Shown piece after piece: positions 47,225 to 55,577 of a DNA stretch of 64,000 nucleotides. A model generated the notes under the pieces. It did no database searches. It was not told where the DNA came from and was given only the letters and a program-made list of their open reading frames with translations. Made by a program: the position numbers and the translations under genes. Location of the stretch: positions 20,023 to 84,022 of the forward strand of contig NZ_SMKZ01000028.1 in assembly GCF_004349065.1 (NCBI RefSeq), in the 5' to 3' direction. This DNA is from Jiangella asiatica (GTDB taxonomy: Bacteria > Actinomycetota > Actinomycetes > Jiangellales > Jiangellaceae). Each line of letters opens with the position of its first letter. Within the stretch, counting starts at the first letter, position 1.

Positions 47225-48354
47225 CAATGAAGGTGCAACGTCTCACCCGCGGGATCCGAGCCAGCGCCCTGGCAGCGATGCTGATGCTGGCGGCCGCCGC
47301 TTGCGACACCTCCGGCACCACCACCGACACCGCGGAACCAGCCGATGGGGCCGACGCCGCCGAAGCCCTCGGCGGTACAGAGAGGGTCGAGCAGTTCGAG
47401 GAGCTCTACCAGGCAGTTCAGGACGCCGGTGAGACCGAGCTCGTGGTGTATAGCGCACACGCCGAGGAGTCCAAGGGCGTGTACGACCAGTTCATGAAGC
47501 GATTCCCCGAGATCACGGTCACCGGCGTGGCGGTCACCGGACCGTCCCTGCGCGAACGCATCGAGGCGGAATTCGGCAGCGGTCAGCACGTCGCTGACGT
47601 CGTCGCGACCGGAATCACGTCGGCCGGCCTGTACGCGGCGGGCGGAGAGTTCGAGGAGTACGTGCCGTTCACCATGCCCGAAGACATCAACCCGGCCTAC
47701 TTCGACCCGGGCGGCCGGGCGTTCGCCGCGGGCCTGAGCCCCATGGGCGTCATCTACAACAAGGACCGCGTCTCGGACGACGAGGCACCGGCGTCGTGGG
47801 ATGAGCTGGTCGACACGCGCTGGAAGGGCGACATCGCCGTACAGAACCCCGGCGTCGCAAGCGGTGCGAACGGGACCTTCGCCCAACTGCTGCACGACGG
47901 CACGTACGACGAGGAATGGATCAAGCAGTACGTGGCTCTCGAGCCACGGATCGAGTCGACCGGTCCGGCGGCCGCGACCGACGTGGCGAACGGGATCGTG
48001 TCCATCGCTGGTCCGATCCAGTTCAGCTACGCCCAAGGGCTCATGAACCAGGGCGCCAACGTCGGGTATGTGTTCCCGCTGGAGGACAAGAACTACTTCG
48101 TGGGCAACTACATGGGGCTGGTTTCCGGTGCTCCGCATCCGAACGCGGCCAAGTTGTTCCTGTCCTGGATTCTGACCCCGGAGGCGGCCGCGGAGCAGTC
48201 GAAGACCGGGTTCTACTCGCCGGTGGAAGGTGCCGAGCCGCCGCCGGGACTCGTCCCGCTGTCGGAGATCGAGGTGCTCGACGGTGTCGCCTTCTCCGAG
48301 TATCAGGATTACTCGCCGCTCACGAAGCAGGTGATGGCGCTCTTCGGCGGCTGA
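47221..48354 (+). CDS. extracellular binding lipoprotein (FbpA/AfuA-like)
   Basis: 377 aa. ATG at 47221 overlaps the ATPase stop; GAGAGGAG precedes it (an ATG at 47227 is also possible). Signal with lipobox LAAAAC (Cys about residue 28). The body (LVVYSAHAEESKGVYDQFMKRFPEI, GLSPMGVIYNKDRV, WDELVDTRWKGDIAVQNPG, YFVGNYMGLVSGAPHPNAAKLFLSW) is the family of periplasmic iron, phosphonate and organic-acid binding proteins. Clusters of tyrosine typical of ferric binding are not evident, in line with an organic ligand. Confidence 0.9.
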   Translation: MTMKVQRLTRGIRASALAAMLMLAAAACDTSGTTTDTAEPADGADAAEALGGTERVEQFEELYQAVQDAGETELVVYSAHAEESKGVYDQFMKRFPEITVTGVAVTGPSLRERIEAEFGSGQHVADVVATGITSAGLYAAGGEFEEYVPFTMPEDINPAYFDPGGRAFAAGLSPMGVIYNKDRVSDDEAPASWDELVDTRWKGDIAVQNPGVASGANGTFAQLLHDGTYDEEWIKQYVALEPRIESTGPAAATDVANGIVSIAGPIQFSYAQGLMNQGANVGYVFPLEDKNYFVGNYMGLVSGAPHPNAAKLFLSWILTPEAAAEQSKTGFYSPVEGAEPPPGLVPLSEIEVLDGVAFSEYQDYSPLTKQVMALFGG

Positions 48355-48358
48355 GGGA

Positions 48359-49732
48359 ATGACCATGGGCGCGACGCGGGACCTTGCCGGCATGATCGAA
48401 CGCGGCACCGGCGGCCGGACGACCGATCGTTCGGCCGCCCTCGTCGAGCGGTCGATCCTAGACTGGCTCGGATGCGCGATCAGCGGCTCGATGACGGATG
48501 CGGCGCAGGTCGCCGCCGAGTACGCGCGCTCCGTGTATGGCGGCGGCGAGTGCCACGTCGTCGGGTCCACACTGCGCTTGGACGCCGGTGCCGCCGCATG
48601 GTTGAACGGAATCCAGGGCCATGTGGACGACTTCGATGACTCCGGGTCGCACCCAGCCTCCTATCTGACCCCCACCGTGCTCGCGCTGGGGGAAGAGACC
48701 TCGGCGCCGGCTGCCCGGGTCATCGAAGCCTGGACGATCGGCTACGAGATCGCGATGCGCCTCTGCAACGGCATCCGGCCGGACCGCGGCTGGCACACCA
48801 CACCCCTGTACGGAACGCTCGGGGCAACGGCCGCGGCGTGCGTACTGCTCGACCTGCCCCGCGATCGGATCGAGCACGCGCTCGGCATGGCTGGTTCGGC
48901 GACGGGGGGACTGATGCGGAACTTCGGCTCGATGACGAAAGCGATGCATCCGGCCAACGCCGCGCGCTCGGGCATCGAGGCGGCTCGGCTGGCTCGGCTC
49001 GGCTACGAGGCGACCCCTGGAGTCATCGAGGGACGCTACGGCCTCGTGGACTGCTTCGGCGGGCCGAAGGCGCACGTTCCGAGCATCAGCGCCTTGCCGT
49101 CCGACCCGCTGTTCATCGACCGCCAGCCCCCAGTGATCAAGGCATGGCCGTGCTGCACGGGCACGCACCGCTCGCTCACGGCCGCGTTGTCGTTCGCCGA
49201 GGAGTTCGCGCCAGCTCCCGACGACATCGTGCAGGTCAACCACTACGGCCCGCTCATCCCGGGCAAGGGGGCATTGCAATACCGCGACGTGGCGACGCCC
49301 ACGCAGGGCAAGTTCAGCCTGGAGTACACGCTGGCGGCTGCCCTGATCGACGGCCGAGTGGATCACGACACCTACTCGATCGAGCGGTTCGGCCGCGGCG
49401 ACATCCAGGCCCTTATGGCCCGCATCCACCGGCATCGCAGCCCGGAGGCCGAGCTGCAGTCGGCGCGAACGGCGGAGGGCATGGACGTCGACGTGCTGAC
49501 GATCGAGCTGCGCGACGGTCGCGTGCACACGATGAAGCTCGGACCGCGCCGTGTGCTCGACGGCGCCGAGGTGGCGGACAAGTTCGCGGCCAACGCGGCC
49601 CGGGGACGGATCCGCGCCACCGCGCCCGAGGTCGTGCAGGCCATACGAACACTCGAGCAGGCGGCGTCCATCGCGCCGCTGATGGCGATGGTCTCCTCGC
49701 CTTCGACGGAGCAGGAAAGGGACGGACGATGA
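48359..49732 (+). CDS. MmgE/PrpD family protein
   Basis: 457 aa (ATG 48359; ATG 48365 has better spacing from GAGGG). The family core is clear: SILDWLGCAISGS, GIQGHVDDFDDSGSHPASYLTPTVLAL, GYEIAMRLCNGI, YGTLGATAAACVLL, FGSMTKAMHPANAARSGIEAARLARLG. It continues to the small C-terminal domain beginning AWPCCTGTH. Members include 2-methylcitrate dehydratase and cis-aconitate decarboxylase, as well as many uncharacterised catabolic enzymes. In this operon it may dehydrate, decarboxylate or isomerise a tricarboxylate- or maleate-like product. Confidence 0.88.
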   Translation: MTMGATRDLAGMIERGTGGRTTDRSAALVERSILDWLGCAISGSMTDAAQVAAEYARSVYGGGECHVVGSTLRLDAGAAAWLNGIQGHVDDFDDSGSHPASYLTPTVLALGEETSAPAARVIEAWTIGYEIAMRLCNGIRPDRGWHTTPLYGTLGATAAACVLLDLPRDRIEHALGMAGSATGGLMRNFGSMTKAMHPANAARSGIEAARLARLGYEATPGVIEGRYGLVDCFGGPKAHVPSISALPSDPLFIDRQPPVIKAWPCCTGTHRSLTAALSFAEEFAPAPDDIVQVNHYGPLIPGKGALQYRDVATPTQGKFSLEYTLAAALIDGRVDHDTYSIERFGRGDIQALMARIHRHRSPEAELQSARTAEGMDVDVLTIELRDGRVHTMKLGPRRVLDGAEVADKFAANAARGRIRATAPEVVQAIRTLEQAASIAPLMAMVSSPSTEQERDGR

Positions 49733-50901
49733 GTTCGCAAAGCCCCCCGATCGTCATGATCATCGGCGCGGGGATCGGCGGCCTGACGCTCGCGGCAGCA
49801 CTCGACACCGTCGGAATCCGATCGACGATTCTGGAGCAGGCGACCAGGTTCACCCGGGTCGGCGCCGGGATTCAGATGACTCCGAACGCGGTCAAGGTGC
49901 TGCGTGGAATCGGCCTGGACGAACGGCTACGCGAGATCGCCTACGACGCACAGTGGCGCACGAGCCGCGAGTGGAACACCGCGCGCGAGATCCTCCGGAT
50001 CCCGATGGGCCGGGTCCTCGAGGAGCGTTACGGCGCGCCGCATCTCCTCCTGCACCGAGGTGATCTCCACCAGGCTCTGCTATCACGTGTACGAAGCGAC
50101 AGCATCCGGCTCGCCACCCGCGTCATCGACGTGCAGGCCGGCGGCGGCGGGGTGCGGCTCGTCCTCGCGGACGGGACCATCGAGGAAGCAGATGTGGTCG
50201 TCGCAGCGGACGGTGTCCACTCCACGACCCGCGAAGCGCTGTTCGAGATGACGCCCGCCGCGTACTCGGGCACCATCGCCTACCGGTCGGTCTTCCCCTC
50301 GTCCCTGCTCTCCCGGCCCTTGACCGATCCGAAAAGCAAGTGGCGCGGGCCGGATCGGCAGATCTCGATCTACTACGTCGGCCACGGCGACGAGGTCTAC
50401 TTCACGACGCGTGTCCCATACCCGGAACCGGTACGGGAGTCGTTCTCGCTCGAGGCCGACCTGGAGGAGCTGCGAGCGGCGTTCGCCGGGTTCCACACCG
50501 AGGTGCGGGACTTCCTCGCCGCGTGCCCGAAGGCGCAGAAGTGGGCGATCTACGAACGCGATCCCCTGCCCACCTGGTTGCGCGGCCCGGTGGCGCTCCT
50601 GGGTGACGCCGCCCATCCGATGACACCGTCGATGGCGCAGGGCGCCGCCATGTCGATGGAGGACGCCGCGGTGCTCGCCCGGTGCATGGCTGCCGAGCCC
50701 GGCGACATCGGCGCCGCCTTGGATCGCTACCTGCGGACCCGGTACGACCGCGCCAGCGCCGTGCAGATGGAGTCCTCGCGCGATCAGTGGAATTGGACGA
50801 CCGCCGGCTCTGCGGTCACCCATGCCGTCGACAGCGACTACGTCTACAGCTACGACGCATGGGCGGCGCCGCTGGCTGCCGCGGCGGCGGTGAGACGGTG
50901 A
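49729..50901 (+). CDS. FAD-dependent monooxygenase (6-hydroxynicotinate/salicylate hydroxylase type)
   Basis: 390 aa, ATG at 49729 overlapping the MmgE stop. Class A flavin hydroxylase motifs: GXGXXG in VMIIGAGIGGLTLAAALD, the DG motif VVAADGVHSTTREALF, and the GD motif ALLGDAAHPMTPSMAQGAAMSMEDA. The organisation and the tail resemble salicylate and 6-hydroxynicotinate 3-monooxygenases, which decarboxylate and hydroxylate an aromatic acid. Together with the NicX-like first gene it would give a hydroxylation-then-cleavage pair. Confidence 0.85.
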   Translation: MSSQSPPIVMIIGAGIGGLTLAAALDTVGIRSTILEQATRFTRVGAGIQMTPNAVKVLRGIGLDERLREIAYDAQWRTSREWNTAREILRIPMGRVLEERYGAPHLLLHRGDLHQALLSRVRSDSIRLATRVIDVQAGGGGVRLVLADGTIEEADVVVAADGVHSTTREALFEMTPAAYSGTIAYRSVFPSSLLSRPLTDPKSKWRGPDRQISIYYVGHGDEVYFTTRVPYPEPVRESFSLEADLEELRAAFAGFHTEVRDFLAACPKAQKWAIYERDPLPTWLRGPVALLGDAAHPMTPSMAQGAAMSMEDAAVLARCMAAEPGDIGAALDRYLRTRYDRASAVQMESSRDQWNWTTAGSAVTHAVDSDYVYSYDAWAAPLAAAAAVRR

Positions 50902-51869
50902 CCGAATCCCAGCTCCCAACCTACATCGAACTCGGCCGCAGGTCCGACGCGCCGGCGGGCTCGTCCTGGGGCCTACTCGGCGATCTGGGCACGATCGGCC
51001 TGCTCACCGCGGATCGGGTCCGTCAGGCCGCCAGTTGTGTCGTCACGGGACAGGTCTACAACTTGGACTACCCCGTCAATGCCTTCGACCCGCCACCGAG
51101 CGCGACCCGACGACCGACACGGCATCACGTCTTCCAGAAGCGGCCGACCCATCGCGACGACTACCTGGACTCGTTCTACCTGCAGGGGACCTCGCAGATC
51201 GATGGCCTGCGTCACCAGGGCCACCCCGACCACGGCTTCTACAACGGCGCGCCCGCCGAGGAGCTGGTGGCCGGCAAGGGCCCACTGGGGATCGACAGCT
51301 GGGCTGAGCACGGCATCGTCGGCCGCGGCGTGCTGCTGGACGTCGATCGTCACCTGCGCGCCCGCCGCGGCGTGGGACTCGATCACGCGACAGGCGAGTC
51401 GTTCGCGCACGAACTGCTCGACACGGTCGCAGACGCACAGGGAGTCGAGCTACGGCGCGGCGACATCGTGATGCTGCGAACCGGCTGGGCCCGCTACTAC
51501 TTCGACGAGATGACCGAAGCACAGCGCCAGTCGCTGCCCACCGCGCTGCGGTGCTCCGGCCTGGCGCAGAGCGGGGCGGCTCTGGCCTGGCTGTGGGACC
51601 GCGGGATCGCCCTACTGGCGGCGGACAACGTGGCCGTAGAGGTGGTTCCATCGATTGCGGCGCAGGAATTCACCAAGGTGAGCCCCGACCGCCGCCTGCA
51701 TCCACCGGTCATCGCGTTGCTGGGCATGCCCCTGGGCGAACTCTGGCGGCTGGATCATCTGGCCGAGGCCTGCGCACGTGACGGGCGTTACGACATGCTG
51801 GTGGTGGCGTCTCCCCTGAACCTGCCGGGCGGGGTTGGCTCACCGGCCAACGCCGTGGCGATCCGATAG
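50898..51869 (+). CDS. cyclase family protein (kynurenine-formamidase-like)
   Basis: 323 aa, GTG at 50898 overlapping the monooxygenase stop (GTGA). It belongs to the longer branch of metal-dependent cyclase/formamidase-like hydrolases: SFYLQGTSQIDGLRHQGH at the place of the HxGTHxDxPxH motif, GRGVLLDVDRH, GDIVMLRTGWARYYF and the C-terminal HPPVIALLGMPLGELW. The metal motif keeps GT, Asp and His, but two His are replaced, so metal binding may differ. Hydrolysis of an amide (for example a formyl amide after ring opening) would fit. Last gene of the operon. Confidence 0.8.
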   Translation: MTESQLPTYIELGRRSDAPAGSSWGLLGDLGTIGLLTADRVRQAASCVVTGQVYNLDYPVNAFDPPPSATRRPTRHHVFQKRPTHRDDYLDSFYLQGTSQIDGLRHQGHPDHGFYNGAPAEELVAGKGPLGIDSWAEHGIVGRGVLLDVDRHLRARRGVGLDHATGESFAHELLDTVADAQGVELRRGDIVMLRTGWARYYFDEMTEAQRQSLPTALRCSGLAQSGAALAWLWDRGIALLAADNVAVEVVPSIAAQEFTKVSPDRRLHPPVIALLGMPLGELWRLDHLAEACARDGRYDMLVVASPLNLPGGVGSPANAVAIR

Positions 51870-52186
51870 CAACCACGGCCGGGAATCGGTCATGCCGGTC
51901 CGCCAGCACGTGGCCGCTGTCTCCCCGGACGGCGAACACCTGAAACGACTTCGGATCCTCGATTTGGTCGGCTGCCGCCGGTAAAGCTCGCATCCGCGTA
52001 CACCTGGGCGTCCAAGTCACGCTGATCGCCAGGAGCACCTCGTTCGCAGGCGGGCAGACGCGGCGGAGCCGGATCTTCCGCTCGAGCGGCCTGGACCGTC
52101 GATGCCGGCATCAGGACCCGCCAAGGAGCGGGCGTGGCGCGAGCAGACGGGCCAGCTGTGACCGGACGACGCAGCGGCGGCTGAGC
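51870..52186. other. no supported gene
   Basis: The interval between two convergent units holds short frames on both strands (for example a plus-strand MPVRQHVAAVSPDGEHLKRL from 51892) without ribosome sites or recognised families. No T-tailed hairpin was found. Confidence 0.35.
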
Positions 52187-52627
52187 TCATCGGTCGACGT
52201 CGACTCCGCCGAGCCGGACGAGGCGGGACGGCGTCGCGCCGACGGGCTCGCCGCAGGTGGCGCAGACGGCCCTCAGGTGGAGCTCGCCGCCGCAGGCGTG
52301 CTCCCACACCGTCGGCGGCGGGCCCTGGGTCACGTACCGGTCGCCCCACTCCATGAGGCCCAGCAGCACCGGCTGGAGCGCCCGCCCGGACTCCGTCGCC
52401 AGGTACTCGTAGCGGCGCGGATGCTCGTCGTAGAGGCGCTTTTCCAGCACGCCGGCGTCGACCAGCGTGCGCAGCCGGGCGGCCAGGATGTCGCGGCTGG
52501 CGCCGGTGTTGGCGGCGATGGCGTCGAACCGCGTCACTCCGAGCATCACCTCGCGCAGCGCGAGCAGGCTCCACCGCTCGCCGACCACCGCCAGCGCGTT
52601 CGCGATGGAGCACTCGCGCCCGCGCAT
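52187..52627 (-). CDS. HxlR family transcriptional regulator
   Basis: 146 aa, ATG at 52627 joined to the thiolase stop as TGATG. The winged-helix core is standard: CSIANALAVVGERWSLLALREVMLGVTRFDAI, SRDILAARLRTLVDAGVLEKRLYDEHPRRYEYLAT. The C-terminal extension has CATCGEPVG, a possible extra metal site. It is co-transcribed with the thiolase and probably acts on the inverted repeat at 53825-53839 as an autoregulator. Confidence 0.9.
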   Translation of the reverse strand: MRGRECSIANALAVVGERWSLLALREVMLGVTRFDAIAANTGASRDILAARLRTLVDAGVLEKRLYDEHPRRYEYLATESGRALQPVLLGLMEWGDRYVTQGPPPTVWEHACGGELHLRAVCATCGEPVGATPSRLVRLGGVDVDR

Positions 52628-53805
52628 CACGGACCCAGCCGCTCGATGACGGTGGCGTTCGCCAGGCCGCCGGCCTCGCACATGGTCTGCAGGCCGTAGC
52701 GCCCCCCGGTCTGCTCCAGAACCGACAGCAGCGTGGTCATGAGCCGGGCGCCGCTCGCGCCAAGCGGGTGCCCGATGGCCGTCGCGCCGCCGTTGACGTT
52801 GACTTTCGCCGGGTCGGCGCCGGTCTCGTCCAGCCAGGCCAGCACGACGCTGGCGAACGCCTCGTTGACCTCGAACGCGTCGATGTCTGCCAGGGCGAGG
52901 CCGGCGCGGTCGAGGACCTTGCGGGTGGCGGGGACGATACCCAGAAGCATGAGCAGAGGGTCGTCGCCGACGACGGCGAAGGCGTGCAGGCGGGCGCGTG
53001 GGCGCAGGCCCAGCCGGCGCGCGGTCTGCGCCTCGGCGATCAGCACGGCGGCAGCGCCGTCATTGACCGGCGAGGAGTTACCTGCCGTGACGTGCCAGCC
53101 GATCTCCGGGAACCGCCGCTCCCACGCGTCTGCCCAGAACGACGGCTTCAGCCCGGCCAGCACCTCGACCGAGGTGTCCGGCCGCACCGACTCGTCGACG
53201 GCGAGTGGTGCGCCGTCGACGCGGACCACCTCGGCGTCGAACCGGCCGGACGACCACGCGGCCGCGGCCCGGTGGTGGCTGCGGGCGGCGAACTCGTCCA
53301 GACGGGCGCGCGACAGCCCGCGACGTGCGGCGATCAGCTCGGCACTGATGCCCTGCGGCACCAGGCCGTCGGGGTACAGCGCGGCGACGCCGGAGCCGAA
53401 CGGGTCGTGCCCGGCCCACTGGCTGCCGATGGGCACCCGGCTCATCGACTCCACGCCCGACGCGATGACCAGGTCGTACGCGCCGGCGATGACGCCCTGG
53501 GCGGCGAAGTGCACGGCCTGCTGACTGCTCCCGCACTGCCGGTCGACGGTGACGGCGGGCACCGACTCGGGCAGCCCGGCGGCCAGCGCCGCCCAGCGCG
53601 CGGTGTTCGAGCTCTGCTCCCCGATCTGCCCGACGGCGCCGCTGACGACGTCGTCGACGGCGGCCGGGTCGATGCCCGTCCGCGCCACGAGCGACCGGAG
53701 CACGTGCGCGTGCAGGTCGACGGGATGCACCCCGGCCAGGGCGCCGCCCGGCTTGCCGCGTCCGATGGGCGTACGAACCACATCAACGATGACTGCTTCC
53801 CGCAT
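52627..53805 (-). CDS. acetyl-CoA acetyltransferase (thiolase)
   Basis: 392 aa from the ATG at 53805. TACAGT ends 6 nt before the ATG without a ribosome site, so it appears leaderless. Thiolase signatures: nucleophile Cys91 in VDRQCGSSQQA, GVESMSRVPIGS, NEAFASVVLAW, GHPLGASGARLM and a C-terminal MCEAGGLANATVIERL. The last motif normally reads CxGGG; here Cys is followed by EAGG, a mild variant. It cleaves or forms 3-ketoacyl-CoA in the cytoplasm. Operon with the HxlR regulator. Confidence 0.88.
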   Translation of the reverse strand: MREAVIVDVVRTPIGRGKPGGALAGVHPVDLHAHVLRSLVARTGIDPAAVDDVVSGAVGQIGEQSSNTARWAALAAGLPESVPAVTVDRQCGSSQQAVHFAAQGVIAGAYDLVIASGVESMSRVPIGSQWAGHDPFGSGVAALYPDGLVPQGISAELIAARRGLSRARLDEFAARSHHRAAAAWSSGRFDAEVVRVDGAPLAVDESVRPDTSVEVLAGLKPSFWADAWERRFPEIGWHVTAGNSSPVNDGAAAVLIAEAQTARRLGLRPRARLHAFAVVGDDPLLMLLGIVPATRKVLDRAGLALADIDAFEVNEAFASVVLAWLDETGADPAKVNVNGGATAIGHPLGASGARLMTTLLSVLEQTGGRYGLQTMCEAGGLANATVIERLGP

Positions 53806-53824
53806 GACCCTACTGTACTCGTCA

Positions 53825-53839
53825 GTTGGAAATTCCAAC
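53825..53839. promoter_or_regulatory. GTTGGAA-a-TTCCAAC operator at the thiolase/HxlR promoter
   Basis: A perfect 7-bp inverted repeat around one base, placed so that its minus-strand TTGGAA could serve as the -35 of the TACAGT promoter (15-nt spacing). Such a position suits repression by the HxlR protein encoded in the operon. Confidence 0.6.
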
Positions 53840-53879
53840 CCGCGCCCGTCGGCGAGGTGCCCGGCCTAGACTCGGGCAG

Positions 53880-54245
53880 GTGGACACCGACGCGATCGAC
53901 CTCGACGAGTTCGAGGCGATGGTCGAGCAGGCCCTGACCGAGCTACCTGACTGGATCCAGGACGCGGTGGCCGGCATCGCGATCATGGTCGACGACCAGC
54001 CGCCACGGGACCGGCCGGGCACCGGGCTGCTGCTCGGCCAGTTCCACGGCGTCGCACGCACCCGCATCGGCGGCCGGGTGCCGGGCAGCCTGCCGGACCG
54101 CATCGAGCTGTACCGGGTGCCGATCCTGCGCGTCAGCGCGACTCGGGAAGACGTGGCGGCACGGGTGCGCAAGGTGCTCGGCCACGAGATCGGACACGCG
54201 TTCGGCCTAGGCGATTCCCGCTTGCGCGAGCTCGGCTGGTACTGA
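53880..54245 (+). CDS. zincin-like metallopeptidase family protein
   Basis: 121 aa from a GTG at 53880; TAGACT (53867-53872) lies 7 nt before it and there is no ribosome site, so it is probably leaderless. The small family has an acidic start (DLDEFEAMVEQALTELPDWI) and a C-terminal zinc motif HEIGHAFGLGD at residues 102-112, where His102, Glu103, His106 and Asp112 are the expected ligands and base. Cellular substrate unknown. Divergent from the thiolase operon. Confidence 0.85.
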   Translation: MDTDAIDLDEFEAMVEQALTELPDWIQDAVAGIAIMVDDQPPRDRPGTGLLLGQFHGVARTRIGGRVPGSLPDRIELYRVPILRVSATREDVAARVRKVLGHEIGHAFGLGDSRLRELGWY

Positions 54246-54697
54246 CGCTCGCGTTCCACCTTGCCGTGGATGGCCGGGCCGCCACCGCCGACCGGAGAGC
54301 AGCGGCGTCGTTCGTACAGGCGGCCACGCTGCGGCACATGTGTCACAGCGGCGTGACCACACTCCAGCGCGACATGCCACCCCCCAAGGTATAAATGTCA
54401 TGAACCAGCTGATTTCGGGCATTCGACCAGTCGCCGCACCGGCCGCCGGCCGCCCCGCGCCCCTGCCGTCCACTCGCCGAGCGACGCACATACGCGCAGG
54501 CCAGAGGGCCTGTGCCGCAGGATCCGAGTCTTGTCTACCGGCCGAACGTACCCCCTCCCCGGACTGAACTGACGAATTCTGCGAAAGGCACTTTGCGACC
54601 CCATGGGCCCTGAGTAGGGTTACGCAACTGGGGCGATCTCTAGCCTGTTCGGCTGAATTCCGCTGGATCCCCCAGGAGTCGGAAAGGATCTCGGTCG
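54246..54697. other. intergenic, no gene supported
   Basis: Only short frames lacking ribosome sites. GTATAAATG near 54388 resembles a -10 element but no convincing gene follows before the membrane protein. Confidence 0.35.
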
Positions 54698-55567
54698 ATC
54701 AGCAGGGCCAGGCAAGAGAAGCCAAGGGGACGCCGAACTGGCTACGGTGCCAGGGCGGCCGGTCCCCGCTTCGGCGTCCCGCGCCGCTCTGCCGGCGACT
54801 GGGTCGTCGCCAGGGTCCGCCGCTACCCGGCCGTCATCGTCTGCGCGTTCACCGCCACGATCGGCATCACGCTGGGCAACCTGCTCGTCCCGACCATCGA
54901 CCATGCCCTCGGCATCGGCGACCTCGGCGTCGGCCCGCAGGTGATCGCCTCCCCGGGTGACGAGCCCGGCACGTCGTCCGGCTCCGGCGATCCCGATGCC
55001 TCCGGCCCTGACGGCGACCAGCCCACCGAGGGCGGCGGCTCCGGCGCCGACGGCGACAACGGCGACAGCGACCGGCCCGGCGGGTCCGAGGGCTCCGGCG
55101 GGTCCGACGAGACCGACGGCCCCGGCGACGACGACACGCCCTCCGGCCCCGGCGACGACGGCTCGCCCGACCCGACCGATGGCGGCGAGACCGACGGTCC
55201 CGGCGGCGACGACCCCGATGGCTCCCCCTCCTCCTCACCCGACGCCGAGGACGACTCCCCGGTGTCGCCGGGCATCACGCCACCGGACGACCCGACGCAC
55301 TCGCCGTCGCCGGACGAGGAGGACGACCCGACGTCGTCGCCGACGGCCGGCAGCCCGACGGCGACGCCGGAGAAGCCGGCGGACGAGGACTCTGAGAACC
55401 CCGACACCGAGGACGAGCTCTGCCTCGAGATCGACCTCTCGCCACTGGAGCTGGCGCTGTGCCTCCTCGGCGGGTCGTCCAGCCCGGCACCGGTGCCGTA
55501 CGTGACGCCCACCGACGCGGCGACACCGACGCCCACGCCCACCCCGACGCCGGACCCGGCTGGCTGA
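54698..55567 (+). CDS. single-pass membrane protein with acidic Gly/Pro/Ser/Asp-rich region; start codon unusual
   Basis: The frame is open from about 54651 and clearly coding. A basic cytoplasmic part (RRSAGDWVVARVRRYP) is followed by one membrane helix (AVIVCAFTATIGITLGNLLV), then about 150 residues of Asp, Gly, Ser and Pro repeats. A conserved-looking hydrophobic segment LCLEIDLSPLELALCLLGG and a Thr-Pro tail end the protein. No ATG, GTG or TTG occurs in frame before the helix; the first GTG is at 54941, after it. GGAAAGGA at 54681-54688 precedes an ATC at 54698 by about 9 nt, the position where a start codon would be expected. The function is unknown; a cell-wall-spanning role is possible. 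Confidence 0.6.
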   Translation: MSRARQEKPRGRRTGYGARAAGPRFGVPRRSAGDWVVARVRRYPAVIVCAFTATIGITLGNLLVPTIDHALGIGDLGVGPQVIASPGDEPGTSSGSGDPDASGPDGDQPTEGGGSGADGDNGDSDRPGGSEGSGGSDETDGPGDDDTPSGPGDDGSPDPTDGGETDGPGGDDPDGSPSSSPDAEDDSPVSPGITPPDDPTHSPSPDEEDDPTSSPTAGSPTATPEKPADEDSENPDTEDELCLEIDLSPLELALCLLGGSSSPAPVPYVTPTDAATPTPTPTPTPDPAG

Positions 55568-55577
55568 CGATCGACGC

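Noticed and set aside
54941..55567. GTG at 54941 as the start of the acidic protein
   Set aside because: It would remove the obvious membrane helix and basic segment encoded in frame just upstream.
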